Shown here: in pieces, positions 53,035 through 61,774 of the stretch
How positions within the stretch are numbered: the first letter of the stretch is position 1
Layout of the letters: each line of letters begins with the position of its first letter
Source: Streptomyces sp. NBC_01198
Lineage (GTDB): Bacteria; Actinomycetota; Actinomycetes; Streptomycetales; Streptomycetaceae
DNA: 64,000 nt
Reading direction: 5' to 3'
NCBI RefSeq assembly: GCF_036010485.1
Contig: NZ_CP108568.1
Span: forward strand, 806,001 to 870,000
Position numbers and translations under genes: made by a program
The notes under the pieces: generated by a model
Told to the model about the DNA's origin: nothing
The model's database searches: none
What the model saw: only the letters and a program-made list of their open reading frames with translations

Positions 53035-54120
53035 ATGACCAGCATGACGCACGACGGCCCGCAGATCACCGGCGGAGTCGACACCCACGGCCTGACCCAC
53101 CACGCGGCGGTGATCGACACCATCGGCCGGCACCTGGCTGACCAGGAGTTCCCGGCCACGATCCGCGGCTACCGGGATCTGCTGGCCTGGATGCGTTCAC
53201 TCGGCGAGCTGGCCGCGGTGGGTGTGGAGGGCACCGGCGCCTACGGGGCCGAACTCGCCCGGGTGCTCACCGCCGCAGGAGTCACAGTCATCGATGTCGA
53301 CCGTCCGGACCGCAAAACCCGGCGGATGAAGGGCAAGTCCGACCCGATCGACGCCTACGCCGCCGCGACAGCCGTACTGTCCGGGCGGGCCACCGGCACC
53401 CCCAAGAGCCGGGACGGCGTGGTCGAGGCCGTGCGCGTGCTGCGGACCGCTCGCCGCAGCGCGGTCAAGGCCCGCACCCAGGCGATGAACCAGATCCGGG
53501 GCCTGCTGGTCTCGGCGCCTGCGATGCTGCGCGAGCAGGTCGCGGGAGTGGACCGGGCCACGCTGATACGCACGCTCGCCCGGCTGCGGCCCGGCGACGA
53601 CCTGTCCCGCCCGCTGACCGCCACCCGGGCAGCCCTGCGCCGCCTGGCCCGCCGCCACCAGGCGATGGACGCCGAGATCGCCGAGCTGGACGCGGAACTC
53701 GGTCCGCTGACCCGGCAGGCCGCTCCCGCACTGCTGGAACTGTTCGGCGTCGGCCCCGAAACCGCCGGCCAACTGCTGGTCTCGGCCGGGGACAACCCCG
53801 AACGTATGCGTTCGGAGGCCGCCTTCGCGCACCTGGCCGGGGTCGCACCGATCCCGGCATCCTCCGGCCGCACCCACCGCCACCGCCTCAACCGAGGCGG
53901 CGACCGGGCCGCGAACAACGCCCTGCACACCATCGTGCTCGTCCGCATGCGCTACGACGAGCGCACCCGCACCTACGTCGAACGCCGCACCAAGGAAGGC
54001 CTGTCCAAAAAGGACATCATGCGCTGCCTCAAACGATTCGTCGCCCGCGAGGTCTACCGCGCCCTGACCAGCACACCGACCGAACAAGCCACACAAACCG
54101 ACCTTGCTCCTGCCGCTTGA
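53035..54120 (+). CDS. IS110-family transposase (DEDD recombinase)
   Basis: 361 residues, apparently intact. The N-terminal RuvC-like DEDD domain starts GGVDTHGLTHHAAVIDTIG (first Asp near 15) and includes GVEGTGAYG and the KGKSDPIDAYAA motif. The C-terminal Transposase_20 domain reads LFGVGPETAGQLL, AGVAPIPASSG and LNRGGDRAANNAL, carrying the conserved catalytic Ser region. The protein recombines a circular intermediate into targets without making long duplications. The ATG at 53035 has AAGGAC upstream; the open frame before it lies in the left-end region. Confidence 0.93.
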   Translation: MTSMTHDGPQITGGVDTHGLTHHAAVIDTIGRHLADQEFPATIRGYRDLLAWMRSLGELAAVGVEGTGAYGAELARVLTAAGVTVIDVDRPDRKTRRMKGKSDPIDAYAAATAVLSGRATGTPKSRDGVVEAVRVLRTARRSAVKARTQAMNQIRGLLVSAPAMLREQVAGVDRATLIRTLARLRPGDDLSRPLTATRAALRRLARRHQAMDAEIAELDAELGPLTRQAAPALLELFGVGPETAGQLLVSAGDNPERMRSEAAFAHLAGVAPIPASSGRTHRHRLNRGGDRAANNALHTIVLVRMRYDERTRTYVERRTKEGLSKKDIMRCLKRFVAREVYRALTSTPTEQATQTDLAPAA

Positions 54121-54134
54121 CATCTATAGGAGCA

Positions 54135-54495
54135 TCCCCCAAATCGCGATCACTTCCGCACGGCAGCCACGGCCGTCCGTCCCGGTCGGACAACCGGTAC
54201 AAAGCCCCGGGCTCATGGCGACGTTCGAGTTCGCCTTGATGCGTCCGGTTCCGCCTCGCGGCGACGCTGTCGGCGGGGCCCGCCGCGCGCCCGCCAACTC
54301 GCCTTGAACCGCCCGCACTTGCCGGGCGGGGGCGGGCTGCGGCGAGCTGACCAGGAGAAGGTCAAGGTCTTGACAACGTGACAAAGGCCGGAGGAGCATC
54401 GCTTGCTGTTGCGATGACAACGTTGTCCAGCTCGGCAGGCACCCCACCCCCTCCCCCGGGGTGCCTCTCCTCCCCGTACGTCCGAAGGGCAGGAA
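54135..54495. other. Intergenic region between the IS element and GH92
   Basis: 360 bp without a convincing gene. The distal part probably predates the insertion. The 130 bp before GH92 are less GC-rich and hold two TGACAACGT motifs and the palindrome at 54416. AGGGCAGGAA precedes the GH92 start. Confidence 0.5.
54416..54427. promoter_or_regulatory. LacI-type operator upstream of GH92
   Basis: GACAACGTTGTC is a perfect 12-bp palindrome with the central CG typical of LacI-family sites. A related half-site, TGACAACGTGACAA, lies 44 bp upstream at about 54371. No LacI gene is in the window. Confidence 0.6.
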
Positions 54496-57400
54496 ATGTC
54501 AGTCAGATTCCCCTCACCCGGCGGAAGAACCCGTCTGCTGCATCGGGTCGCCACCGCGGCCACCGCCGCCACCGCGCTGCTCGGTCTCGGCCTCGGGGCG
54601 CAGAGCGCCGGTGCCGCGTCCCCGGGTGCCGCGCCGGCCGACCCGGCCTCGTACGTCAACCCGCTGATCGGCAGTTCGAACGCCGGGAACACCTACCCCG
54701 GCGCCGTCGAGCCGTTCGGCATGCTCTCCTGGAGCCCGCAGACCTCGACGGGCAACCAGTTCTCCAACCCGGCCCCGGGCGGCTACCGCTACGACGCCAC
54801 CAGGATTCGCGGCTTCAGCCTCACCCACCTCAACGGCGTGGGGTGTTCGGGGGCCAACGGCGACATCCCGATCATGCCGTTCGTCGGCGACGTGACCTCC
54901 TCGCCGAGTTCCGACACGGGCGACGCGGTCTACGCGAGCACCTTCTCGCACGCCAACGAGACGGCGCAGGCCGGCTTCTACAAGGTCGCCCTCGACAGCG
55001 GCGCCACCGCACAGCTGACCACCACCGACCGCACCGGCACGGGTGAGTTCGGGTTTCCCGCGGACAAGCCGGCCAGCATGCTGCTGCGCACCTCCAACTC
55101 CGAGAGCGGCAGCAGCGCGGCCAGCGTCGACGTCGACGCCGCCACCCGCACGGTGACCGGCTCGGTCGACGCCGGCAACTTCTGCGGCCCGCAGAGCGCC
55201 AACAACCGGCACGACGTCTACACCCTGCACTTCACCGCCCACTTCGACCAGCCGTTCGCGAAGGTCGGTACCTGGACCGACGGCACCCTCGCCCCCGGCT
55301 CCACCTCCGCCGACGGCGGCACCGGCTACAACAGCAGCGGCAACCCCACCGCGGGCAAGGGTTCCGGCGCGTACATCACCTTCCCCGCCGGCACCCATGA
55401 CGTGCAGGTGAAGGTCGCCATCTCCTACGTGAGCACCGGCGGCGCCGAGGCCAACCTCCGCGCGGAGAACCCGCCGTCGCGCTCCTTCGACTCCGTGCGC
55501 GCGAGCGCGAAGGCCGACTGGAACGCGGCGTTGCGCCGCATCGCGGTCTCCGGCGGCAGCCCCGACCAGTTCAGCACCTTCTACACCGCGCTCTACCACT
55601 CGATGCTGGAGCCCACGCTCACCAGCGACGTGGACGGGAGATACCTCGGCGGGGACCGCGCGGTCCACAAGCTCGCCAAGGGCCAGCACGCCCAATACGG
55701 CACCTTCTCCGGCTGGGACCAGTACCGCGCCCAGGTGCAGCTGCTGACGCTCCTGCAGCCGAGGATCGGCAGCGACTACGCCCAGTCGCTCTTCAACTAC
55801 GCCACCCAGCGCGGCGGCGAGTGGGACCGCTGGCTGCTGGAGAACGGCAAGACCAGCATCATGTCCGGTGACCCCTCGGACGCGGCGCTGGCCGGCATCT
55901 ACGCCTTCGGCGGCCACGACTTCGACGTCAAGGGCGCCCTCGCCTCGCTGGTCAAGGCCGCCACCGTGCCCACCGCCAACGACTCCGACAGCGCCGGCTG
56001 CAACGTCGAATGCGTCGGCCAGCGACCGGCGCTCGACCAGTACCTGAAGCTCGGCTACGTGCCGTCCGACGACTGCCACTGCTGGGGCGGCGCCGCCGAG
56101 ACACTGGAGGACGCGGCGGCCGACTTCGGCCTGTCCGAACTCGCCGGCGCCGTCGGCGACAAGCCGGCGCAGAAGTCCTTCGCCGAGCGCAGCGGCAACT
56201 GGACCAACGTCTTCGACCCGAACGCGACCGCGCAGGGCGGCTACATGCGCGACCGCGACTCCGACGGCTCCTGGGCCGGTGCCACCTTCAGCCCCAGCAC
56301 CGGGAACGGCTTCGTCGAGGGCAGCAGCGCCCGCTACAACTGGATGGTCTACTCCGACGTCGCCGGGCTCGCCCAGGCGATGGGCGGCGACGCGACCGCG
56401 ATCCAGCGGCTCGACGCCTTCTTCCGAGCTCCCGACGGCACCTTCGACTTCTCGGCGCAGGACCAGACCCGTTACGACCCCACCAACGAGCCGGACATCA
56501 ACGCGCCCTATCTCTACGACTACTTCGGCGCCCCCTACAAGACACAGCAGACCGTCCGTGCCGAGACCGACCAGCTGTGGACCGACACTCCCGGCGGCAT
56601 CCCCGGCAACGACGACGCAGGCACCATGTCGTCCTGGTACGTCTTCTCCGCGCTCGGCCTCTACCCGCAGGTCCCCAGCCGCGCCGACCTGGTGCTGAGC
56701 ACGCCGGTCTTCCCCAAGGCCGTGATCCGCACCGGTTCCGGCCACACCATCACCGTCAACGCCCCCCAGGCCTCCGCGAAGAACATCTACATCCAGGGCC
56801 TGCGCGTCAACGGCAAGAAGTCCGACCAGCCCTGGGTGCCGGCCTCCTTCACCACCCACGGCGGCACCCTCGACTACACCGTCGGCGCCACCCCCGACAC
56901 CCGCTGGGGCAGCGCCGCCAAGGACGCCCCGCCGTCCTTCCGCACCGGTGAGGCCCCGTTCTTCGCGGCCGCCTCACCCACGTCGGTGAAGGTCGAGCCC
57001 GGCAGTTCCGCGACGACCTCGCTCGCGCTGTCGACCCTCCAGGACAAGAAGACCCGGGTGTCCTGGAGCGCCGACGCCCCGGCCGGCATCACCCTGTCGC
57101 CCTCGCGCGGCACGGTGACCGTGCCCGGGAGCGGCGCCACCAGCACCAAGGTGGCCGTCCGCGTCGACGCAGGCACCAAGCCAGGGGTCTACCGGGTGCC
57201 GTTCACCCTCACCGGTCAGCACGGCGCGAAGGCCCCGACCGTGTGGCTGAGTGTCACCGTCGGCGTCAAGGGTTCCGTCACCTGGTACGTCAACAGCAAC
57301 GGCATCTCGTACGACGACGACGCTCCGAGCGCCAACTTCGACGGCGGCGGCTGGAGTTACTCCGCCAAGGCACTCGCAGCAGCGGGAGCCGTCCCGGGCG

Positions 57401-57852
57401 GGACCGTCTCGGCCGGCGGCTTCGACTTCACCTGGCCCGACGTCGCACCCGGAGCGCCCGACAACATCGTGGTGGGCGGCGGGGACCAGGTCCTGGACGT
57501 GTCCAAGACCTCGGCAGGAGCCACGAAGCTGAGCCTGCTCGGCAGCGCCGCCTTCGGCGACACGTCAGGCACCGTCACGCTCACCTACACCGACGGCACC
57601 ACCCAGCAGGCAGAGATCGGCTTCAGTGACTGGACGCTCGGCGGCGGCGGAGGCACCCCCTCCTTCGGCAACACCGTCGCCGTGCACACCACTTACCGCG
57701 ACGTCATGGGCGGCTCCACCGACCCGGTGGGCACCGATGTGTTCGCCACCGCGCCGACCGCCCTGCAGTCCGGCAAGCAGCTGGCATCCGTGACCCTGCC
57801 TGCCACCACGCAGGGCGGGGACATGCACGTCTTCGGCATCGCCACCGCGTGA
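54496..57852 (+). CDS. Secreted GH92 alpha-mannosidase, multi-domain
   Basis: 1118 residues. The signal peptide (about 1-37) is followed by YVNPLIGSSNAGNTYPGAVEP, the start of the GH92 N-terminal domain, and a long catalytic (alpha/alpha)6 region ending with GNDDAGTMSSWYVFSALGLY (about 710-730). About 830-925 is an NEW3-like beta domain (VKVEPGSSATTSLALSTLQD). The C-terminal 190 residues look like a galactose-binding-type module. GH92 enzymes are Ca-dependent exo-alpha-mannosidases acting on N-glycans or yeast mannan. It is monocistronic, with a LacI-like operator upstream. Confidence 0.9.
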   Translation: MSVRFPSPGGRTRLLHRVATAATAATALLGLGLGAQSAGAASPGAAPADPASYVNPLIGSSNAGNTYPGAVEPFGMLSWSPQTSTGNQFSNPAPGGYRYDATRIRGFSLTHLNGVGCSGANGDIPIMPFVGDVTSSPSSDTGDAVYASTFSHANETAQAGFYKVALDSGATAQLTTTDRTGTGEFGFPADKPASMLLRTSNSESGSSAASVDVDAATRTVTGSVDAGNFCGPQSANNRHDVYTLHFTAHFDQPFAKVGTWTDGTLAPGSTSADGGTGYNSSGNPTAGKGSGAYITFPAGTHDVQVKVAISYVSTGGAEANLRAENPPSRSFDSVRASAKADWNAALRRIAVSGGSPDQFSTFYTALYHSMLEPTLTSDVDGRYLGGDRAVHKLAKGQHAQYGTFSGWDQYRAQVQLLTLLQPRIGSDYAQSLFNYATQRGGEWDRWLLENGKTSIMSGDPSDAALAGIYAFGGHDFDVKGALASLVKAATVPTANDSDSAGCNVECVGQRPALDQYLKLGYVPSDDCHCWGGAAETLEDAAADFGLSELAGAVGDKPAQKSFAERSGNWTNVFDPNATAQGGYMRDRDSDGSWAGATFSPSTGNGFVEGSSARYNWMVYSDVAGLAQAMGGDATAIQRLDAFFRAPDGTFDFSAQDQTRYDPTNEPDINAPYLYDYFGAPYKTQQTVRAETDQLWTDTPGGIPGNDDAGTMSSWYVFSALGLYPQVPSRADLVLSTPVFPKAVIRTGSGHTITVNAPQASAKNIYIQGLRVNGKKSDQPWVPASFTTHGGTLDYTVGATPDTRWGSAAKDAPPSFRTGEAPFFAAASPTSVKVEPGSSATTSLALSTLQDKKTRVSWSADAPAGITLSPSRGTVTVPGSGATSTKVAVRVDAGTKPGVYRVPFTLTGQHGAKAPTVWLSVTVGVKGSVTWYVNSNGISYDDDAPSANFDGGGWSYSAKALAAAGAVPGGTVSAGGFDFTWPDVAPGAPDNIVVGGGDQVLDVSKTSAGATKLSLLGSAAFGDTSGTVTLTYTDGTTQQAEIGFSDWTLGGGGGTPSFGNTVAVHTTYRDVMGGSTDPVGTDVFATAPTALQSGKQLASVTLPATTQGGDMHVFGIATA

Positions 57853-57884
57853 GCGCTCCGCCGGGGTGACGCGCCTGCGCAACC

Positions 57885-57918
57885 GGCCGCCCCGGGCCGC
57901 ACTCGGCCCGGGGCGGCC
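57885..57918. terminator. 15-bp bidirectional hairpin between GH92 and GH18
   Basis: GGCCGCCCCGGGCCG and its exact complement flank a CACT loop, between the convergent stops at 57852 and 57928. Confidence 0.75.
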
Positions 57919-57927
57919 TGCCGCAGG

Positions 57928-59559
57928 TCAGCGTCCCTGGAGGGACTTGACGTTGTCGCCGAAGGACCAGCCCTTCGAGCCGTCCCAGTTGATCGACCAG
58001 GTCATGAGGCCCTTCAGCGAGCCGCTGAAGGAGTTCCACGCCTGGCTGACCAGGTTGGGCGCCATGTAGCCGCCGCCCGCCCCGGGTTGGGCCGGCAGGC
58101 CGGGGACCTGCTTGTCATAGGGGACCTTGATCGTGGTGCCCTGCACGACCAGGCCGCTGTTCAGGCAGCTCGTCTGCGCGGTGAAGCCCGCCACGGTGCC
58201 GGCCTCGTACGAGTCGCCGGAGCAGCCGTACATGCTGCCGTTGTAGTACTGCATGTTGAGCCACCACAGGCGGCCGTTGTCCGCGTACTTCTTCACGATC
58301 GGCAGGTACGCGCCCCAGATCGACCCGTAGGTGACGCTGCCGCCGGTGACGTACGCGGTCTCGGGGGCCATCGTCAGGCCGAAGCCCGCGGGCATCTGCG
58401 ACAGCACGCCGTCGATGATGCGCTCCAGGTTGGCCTGCGAGGCGGACAGCGTCTTGATGTTGCCGCTGCCGGACAGTCCGGTCTCGATGTCGATGTCGAT
58501 ACCGTCGAAGTTGTACTTCTTCAGTATCGGCACGACGGTCGCCACGAAGCGGTCGGCGACGGTGCTCGAGGACAGGTCGATGCCGGCGGTCGCGCCGCCG
58601 ATGGACATCAGGATCGTCACCCCCGCCGCCTTGGCCTGGCACATCTCGGCCGGCGTCGCGACCTTGACGCCGCTGTCCATGCCGTCCTGCCATTCGACCG
58701 TGCCGTCCGAGAGGATGACAGGGAAGGCGGCGTTGATGACGTTGTAGCCGTGCTGGGCGATCCGGCTGTCGGTGATAGGGGTCCAGCCGAGGCCGGGGTG
58801 GACGCCGTTCGCCGCGCCGTCCCAGTTCTCCCAGTATCCCTGCAGGACCTTGCCGGACGGCCGGGGCTTCGTCGCGCAGGTGGCACCGCCCGGCGGGGTG
58901 CTGGTGGGCGGTGTCGTGGTGGGCGAGGTGGTCGGGGAGGTGGGCGGCGTCCTGGTGGGCGAGGTCGTCGGTGACGTGGGCGGGGTGGTGGTCGGGGAGG
59001 TGGGCGGTGTGGTGCCGCTGCCGCCCGGCCCGGTGAGCGAGATGTCGTCCGCGTAGTAGGTGGGCTGCCCGTACCAGCCGTGCAGGTAGACGGTCACCGA
59101 GGTGGCGCTCGCGCCGGTGGTGAAGCTGAGGCTGAGCTGGGTGTACGAGGTGGCGCCCGGCGTCCAGGTGGACGGGTCGCCGGCGGCGCCGGTGCCGGTG
59201 GCGCCCAGGTAGACGTAGCTGCCCTGGACGAAGGCGCTCAGCGTGTACTGGGAGTTGGGCCGCACGCTGACGGTCTGGGTGCACTGGGCGTCGTCGGCAC
59301 CGGTGGGCGTGGCCTTGAGCGCGGAGGCGCCGGAGTGCACCGGGCTGCTGACCGCGGCGCCGGATCCGCCGGAGCAGGTCCAGTTGGACAGCCCGCTCTC
59401 GAAACCGGGGTTCGCCAGCAGGTTCGTGGTGGCGGCGCCCGCCGCGCCGGAGACGGCCAGGGCGGCGGTGGCGCCGATGACGGCGGCCGCGCTCACCCCG
59501 GCGACGGTCCTTTTCCTGACGGCCGATCCGTGCTCGGCACGGCTCGTGTGACGGAACAT
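57928..59559 (-). CDS. Secreted GH18 chitinase with N-terminal CBM
   Basis: 543 residues. The signal peptide covers about 1-42. LLANPGFESGLSNWTC begins a carbohydrate-binding beta-sandwich (about 45-180). A Thr/Pro/Ser linker (about 180-227) leads to a GH18 catalytic domain whose DGIDIDIE gives D352-D355-D357-E359, the DxxDxDxE catalytic motif with Glu359 the acid. MQYYNGS and MTWSINWD are further TIM-barrel landmarks. It cleaves chitin outside the cell. The ATG at 59559 has AAGGGAG 6 nt upstream. A DasR-like site and a promoter lie upstream. Confidence 0.92.
   Translation of the reverse strand: MFRHTSRAEHGSAVRKRTVAGVSAAAVIGATAALAVSGAAGAATTNLLANPGFESGLSNWTCSGGSGAAVSSPVHSGASALKATPTGADDAQCTQTVSVRPNSQYTLSAFVQGSYVYLGATGTGAAGDPSTWTPGATSYTQLSLSFTTGASATSVTVYLHGWYGQPTYYADDISLTGPGGSGTTPPTSPTTTPPTSPTTSPTRTPPTSPTTSPTTTPPTSTPPGGATCATKPRPSGKVLQGYWENWDGAANGVHPGLGWTPITDSRIAQHGYNVINAAFPVILSDGTVEWQDGMDSGVKVATPAEMCQAKAAGVTILMSIGGATAGIDLSSSTVADRFVATVVPILKKYNFDGIDIDIETGLSGSGNIKTLSASQANLERIIDGVLSQMPAGFGLTMAPETAYVTGGSVTYGSIWGAYLPIVKKYADNGRLWWLNMQYYNGSMYGCSGDSYEAGTVAGFTAQTSCLNSGLVVQGTTIKVPYDKQVPGLPAQPGAGGGYMAPNLVSQAWNSFSGSLKGLMTWSINWDGSKGWSFGDNVKSLQGR
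58880..59022. repeat. Pro/Thr/Ser linker repeats in the chitinase gene
   Basis: Imperfect repeats encode PPTSPTT-type units between the binding and catalytic domains of the chitinase. They are probably flexible and O-glycosylated. Confidence 0.7.
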
Positions 59560-59662
59560 GGTGTGCTCCCTTCTCGCCACATGCCCGAGGGCGCGGGCGA
59601 GTCGTGGGGGGATGGCCCCGGCTCCGGGCGGAGTGAGACGTGCGACGCGGTGACCGACGGGG

Positions 59663-59707
59663 ATCGTAGGAGCGGCGGCAAGGCGCGTCAATAGGTCTGG
59701 ACCAATC
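59663..59707 (-). promoter_or_regulatory. Chitinase promoter with DasR-type (dre) site
   Basis: On the minus strand, TTGGTCCAGACCTATTGACG contains a near-perfect GGTC-N2-GACC site (59693-59704) that runs into TTGACG (59691-59686). After 17 bp comes TACGAT (59668-59663). TGGTCTAGACCA-like boxes are the DasR responsive elements of streptomycete chitinase promoters. Its place against the -35 would let DasR block transcription until aminosugar phosphates are present. Confidence 0.8.
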
Positions 59708-59813
59708 CGCCCTCAGGTACGGAGGACGCCGGGGACGGGCGCCGCCCCGTTCGCTTCGCGGGGGGCCGCTCGTCGGTCTCGGCCGCCGGGAGCTGCGGGG
59801 GGCTGTTCCGGGA

Positions 59814-60311
59814 TCAGGGGTGCCGCTGCTCGCGTGCTGGACGGCGGCGCCTGAGGAGCTGGCGCAGGGCCAGATGGGCGGCGGATGCGGCGAAGAGGGC
59901 CGCGGTGATGAGGAGCCAGCGGCCGAGGAAGACGCCTTCGTTGAGAGCGGTGTCGCCGCGATAGGGCTGGGAGCGGTCGAGGATCAGCGGATACCAGACG
60001 AGCAGCAGCAGGCCGGACAGGTACACCGGGACGCGCAGGTGGTTCAGGTACGGTGTCGCGCCGCCGCCGGTGCGGCGGACCGCCCGCCGGGCGGCGAGGT
60101 CGGCCGCCGAGTACAGCGGCACGAGGACCAGGTCGTGCACCAGGGCCGCGCCGACGAACCACGCGGCCACCGCCAGGGTGCGGCCGGCCAGCAGCTGGAC
60201 GGCCGCGTAGGCGGCGAGCGCGAAACAGCCCGCCATCGCGAGCAGATGGACCGGGCGGGCGCCGTAGGAGTCGAGGAACCTCCGGCTCAGCCGGTTCGGG
60301 CGACGCACCAT
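59814..60311 (-). CDS. Four-helix membrane protein, partner of the molybdopterin oxidase
   Basis: 165 residues with four hydrophobic helices and His residues in or near them (VHLLAMAG, LVHDLVLVPL, LNHLRVPVYLS, AAHLALRQL), which could be heme or quinone contacts. No family is recognised with confidence. It begins 4 bp after the stop of the cytochrome b/molybdopterin gene and is therefore in the same operon. Confidence 0.7.
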   Translation of the reverse strand: MVRRPNRLSRRFLDSYGARPVHLLAMAGCFALAAYAAVQLLAGRTLAVAAWFVGAALVHDLVLVPLYSAADLAARRAVRRTGGGATPYLNHLRVPVYLSGLLLLVWYPLILDRSQPYRGDTALNEGVFLGRWLLITAALFAASAAHLALRQLLRRRRPAREQRHP

Positions 60312-60315
60312 CGGT

Positions 60316-61686
60316 TCACGTCCTGAAAGTGAGGGCGCCGACCCATTTGGTGTTGTTGACGCCGGGGTTGGCCGGGACGATGACCCGGGCGGGGAAGCCG
60401 TGGTCGCGCGACAGGTCGGCGCCGTTGACGTGCAGGGCCAGCAGCGACAGCGGGTTGTGGATCTGGTTGGCGGCCAGCAGGACGGTGCTGAAGGCACCTG
60501 CCGGCTGGACCGACTGGACCTTGACGCTGCCGGCGTTCGGCAGCCCGGCGAGTTCGGCCAGGGTCGCCAGGCGCAGCCCTGACCAGTGCTGGTCGTCGGT
60601 GGACCAGCCCTCCACGCAGGCGATCGGCAGCAGTGCCTGGTGCTGCGGCATCGCCAGCAGTTCGGCGCGGGTGAAGGTGCGGGTGCCGGCAGGTCCGTGG
60701 AGGCGCAGCCGCCAGTCCGGCCCGATGTCCGCGGCCGTGATGCCGACGTAGGCGGCGGTCTTGTTGACCGGGAAGCCGTTGGGTCCGCTGCCGGGGTTGC
60801 GTCCGTGCGGGGCCAGCAGTGCGGTCTTCCGCCAGTCGCCGCCGATGCTCTGCCCGGCGGTCACGGCAAGCAGCGCGAGCGACCCGGCGCCCGTGAACGC
60901 CAGGGCGCCGCGCCTGCTCATGGTCGGGCGGGACGGTGCGGTGGCGACGAGGCCGCTGTCGTCCGGCGGTTCGGGCTCGGTGCGGGCGGTGCCGGTCCGC
61001 AGCACGGTCATCAGCGGCACGGCCCGCAGGGCCCGGGCCACGATGCCCAGGCGCAGGGCGACATGGACGACGAAGGCGCCGATGAACACCCAGGCGCCGT
61101 AGAAGTGCAGGGTGTAGAAGGAGCCCGGGAAGATGTAGTGCAGCTGGATGTTCAGGATGCCGGTGGCGAATTCGAAGAGCGCGCCACCGACGAGCAGCAG
61201 CACGGACAGCCGCTCGACGGCCTGTGCGGGTCTGCGGGCGGGGGGCCAGCTGAAGAGTTTCGGGATCACCGACCACAGCTTCGCCAGCAGGACGGGGACG
61301 AGTACGACTCCGAGCGTCACGTGCACGCCCTGGTTCAGCCGGTAGAGCCAGGAGGGGTGAGTGGGCCAGGTGAAGAGGTAGAAGCCGAGGATTCCCTTGC
61401 CCGGCGTCTGGTCGTTGAGCGCGCCGAGCCGGGGGTTGTAGGCGGCGTAGGAGAACAGGCCGGTGACGAACTCGATGCTGATCCCGGCCAGCAGCACCAG
61501 CCCGAGCACCGAGGTCAGCCACCGTCCGCGGATGGGGCTGCGCCAGAATCCGGGGCGGAAGGGGCCGGCCGGGACCGTGGTCGCGAGCGCCGCCGCACGT
61601 CGGCGCAGCAGTCCGCTTCTCCGCAGGCCGCCGCCCCCGTCCCCGGTGCCGGGGTCGGGTGGACCGCTGCGTTCTTCACCGGTCAC
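60316..61686 (-). CDS. Cytochrome b-type membrane / sulfite-oxidase-like fusion
   Basis: 456 residues in two parts. The N-terminal 230 residues carry five TM helices with His in RLNQGVHVTLG, LHYIFPGSFYTLHFYGAW and FVVHVALR, like the b561-type subunit of thiosulfate reductase/hydrogenase. An internal SRRGALAFTGAG-hydrophobic segment (about 255-280) resembles a Tat signal and anchor. The rest is a sulfite-oxidase-type molybdopterin domain with Mo-ligand Cys357 in LPIACVEGWS. The whole would pass electrons from an outer substrate to membrane quinone. The GTG at 61686 fits best. Confidence 0.83.
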   Translation of the reverse strand: MTGEERSGPPDPGTGDGGGGLRRSGLLRRRAAALATTVPAGPFRPGFWRSPIRGRWLTSVLGLVLLAGISIEFVTGLFSYAAYNPRLGALNDQTPGKGILGFYLFTWPTHPSWLYRLNQGVHVTLGVVLVPVLLAKLWSVIPKLFSWPPARRPAQAVERLSVLLLVGGALFEFATGILNIQLHYIFPGSFYTLHFYGAWVFIGAFVVHVALRLGIVARALRAVPLMTVLRTGTARTEPEPPDDSGLVATAPSRPTMSRRGALAFTGAGSLALLAVTAGQSIGGDWRKTALLAPHGRNPGSGPNGFPVNKTAAYVGITAADIGPDWRLRLHGPAGTRTFTRAELLAMPQHQALLPIACVEGWSTDDQHWSGLRLATLAELAGLPNAGSVKVQSVQPAGAFSTVLLAANQIHNPLSLLALHVNGADLSRDHGFPARVIVPANPGVNNTKWVGALTFRT

Positions 61687-61774
61687 GAGGGGTCCCTTCG
61701 TCGGTCGGCCGCGCCGGGCCTGAGCCGCTCGCCCGTCGCGGCGGTGGCGGGATGGGGCCGGGGCGCCGCGGGCG

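Larger units (their letters stand above)
52808..54134 (+). mobile_element. IS110-family insertion sequence
   Basis: The IS110-type transposase gene (53035-54120) ends 14 bp before the apparent right end, leaving about 230 bp of non-coding DNA on its left. This layout (long left non-coding end, very short right end) fits the IS110 group rather than IS1111. The right end has TTGACA overlapping the stop codon, followed by TCTATAGGAGCAT. No terminal inverted repeats are seen, as expected for the family. The left boundary (about 52808) is an estimate. Confidence 0.6.

Noticed and set aside
54514-56859. Long minus-strand open frame opposite GH92
   Set aside because: Same artefact; GH92 motifs on the plus strand are unambiguous.
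58880-59022. Repeats in the chitinase as a possible CRISPR-like array
   Set aside because: They keep the reading frame and encode a Pro/Thr/Ser linker.
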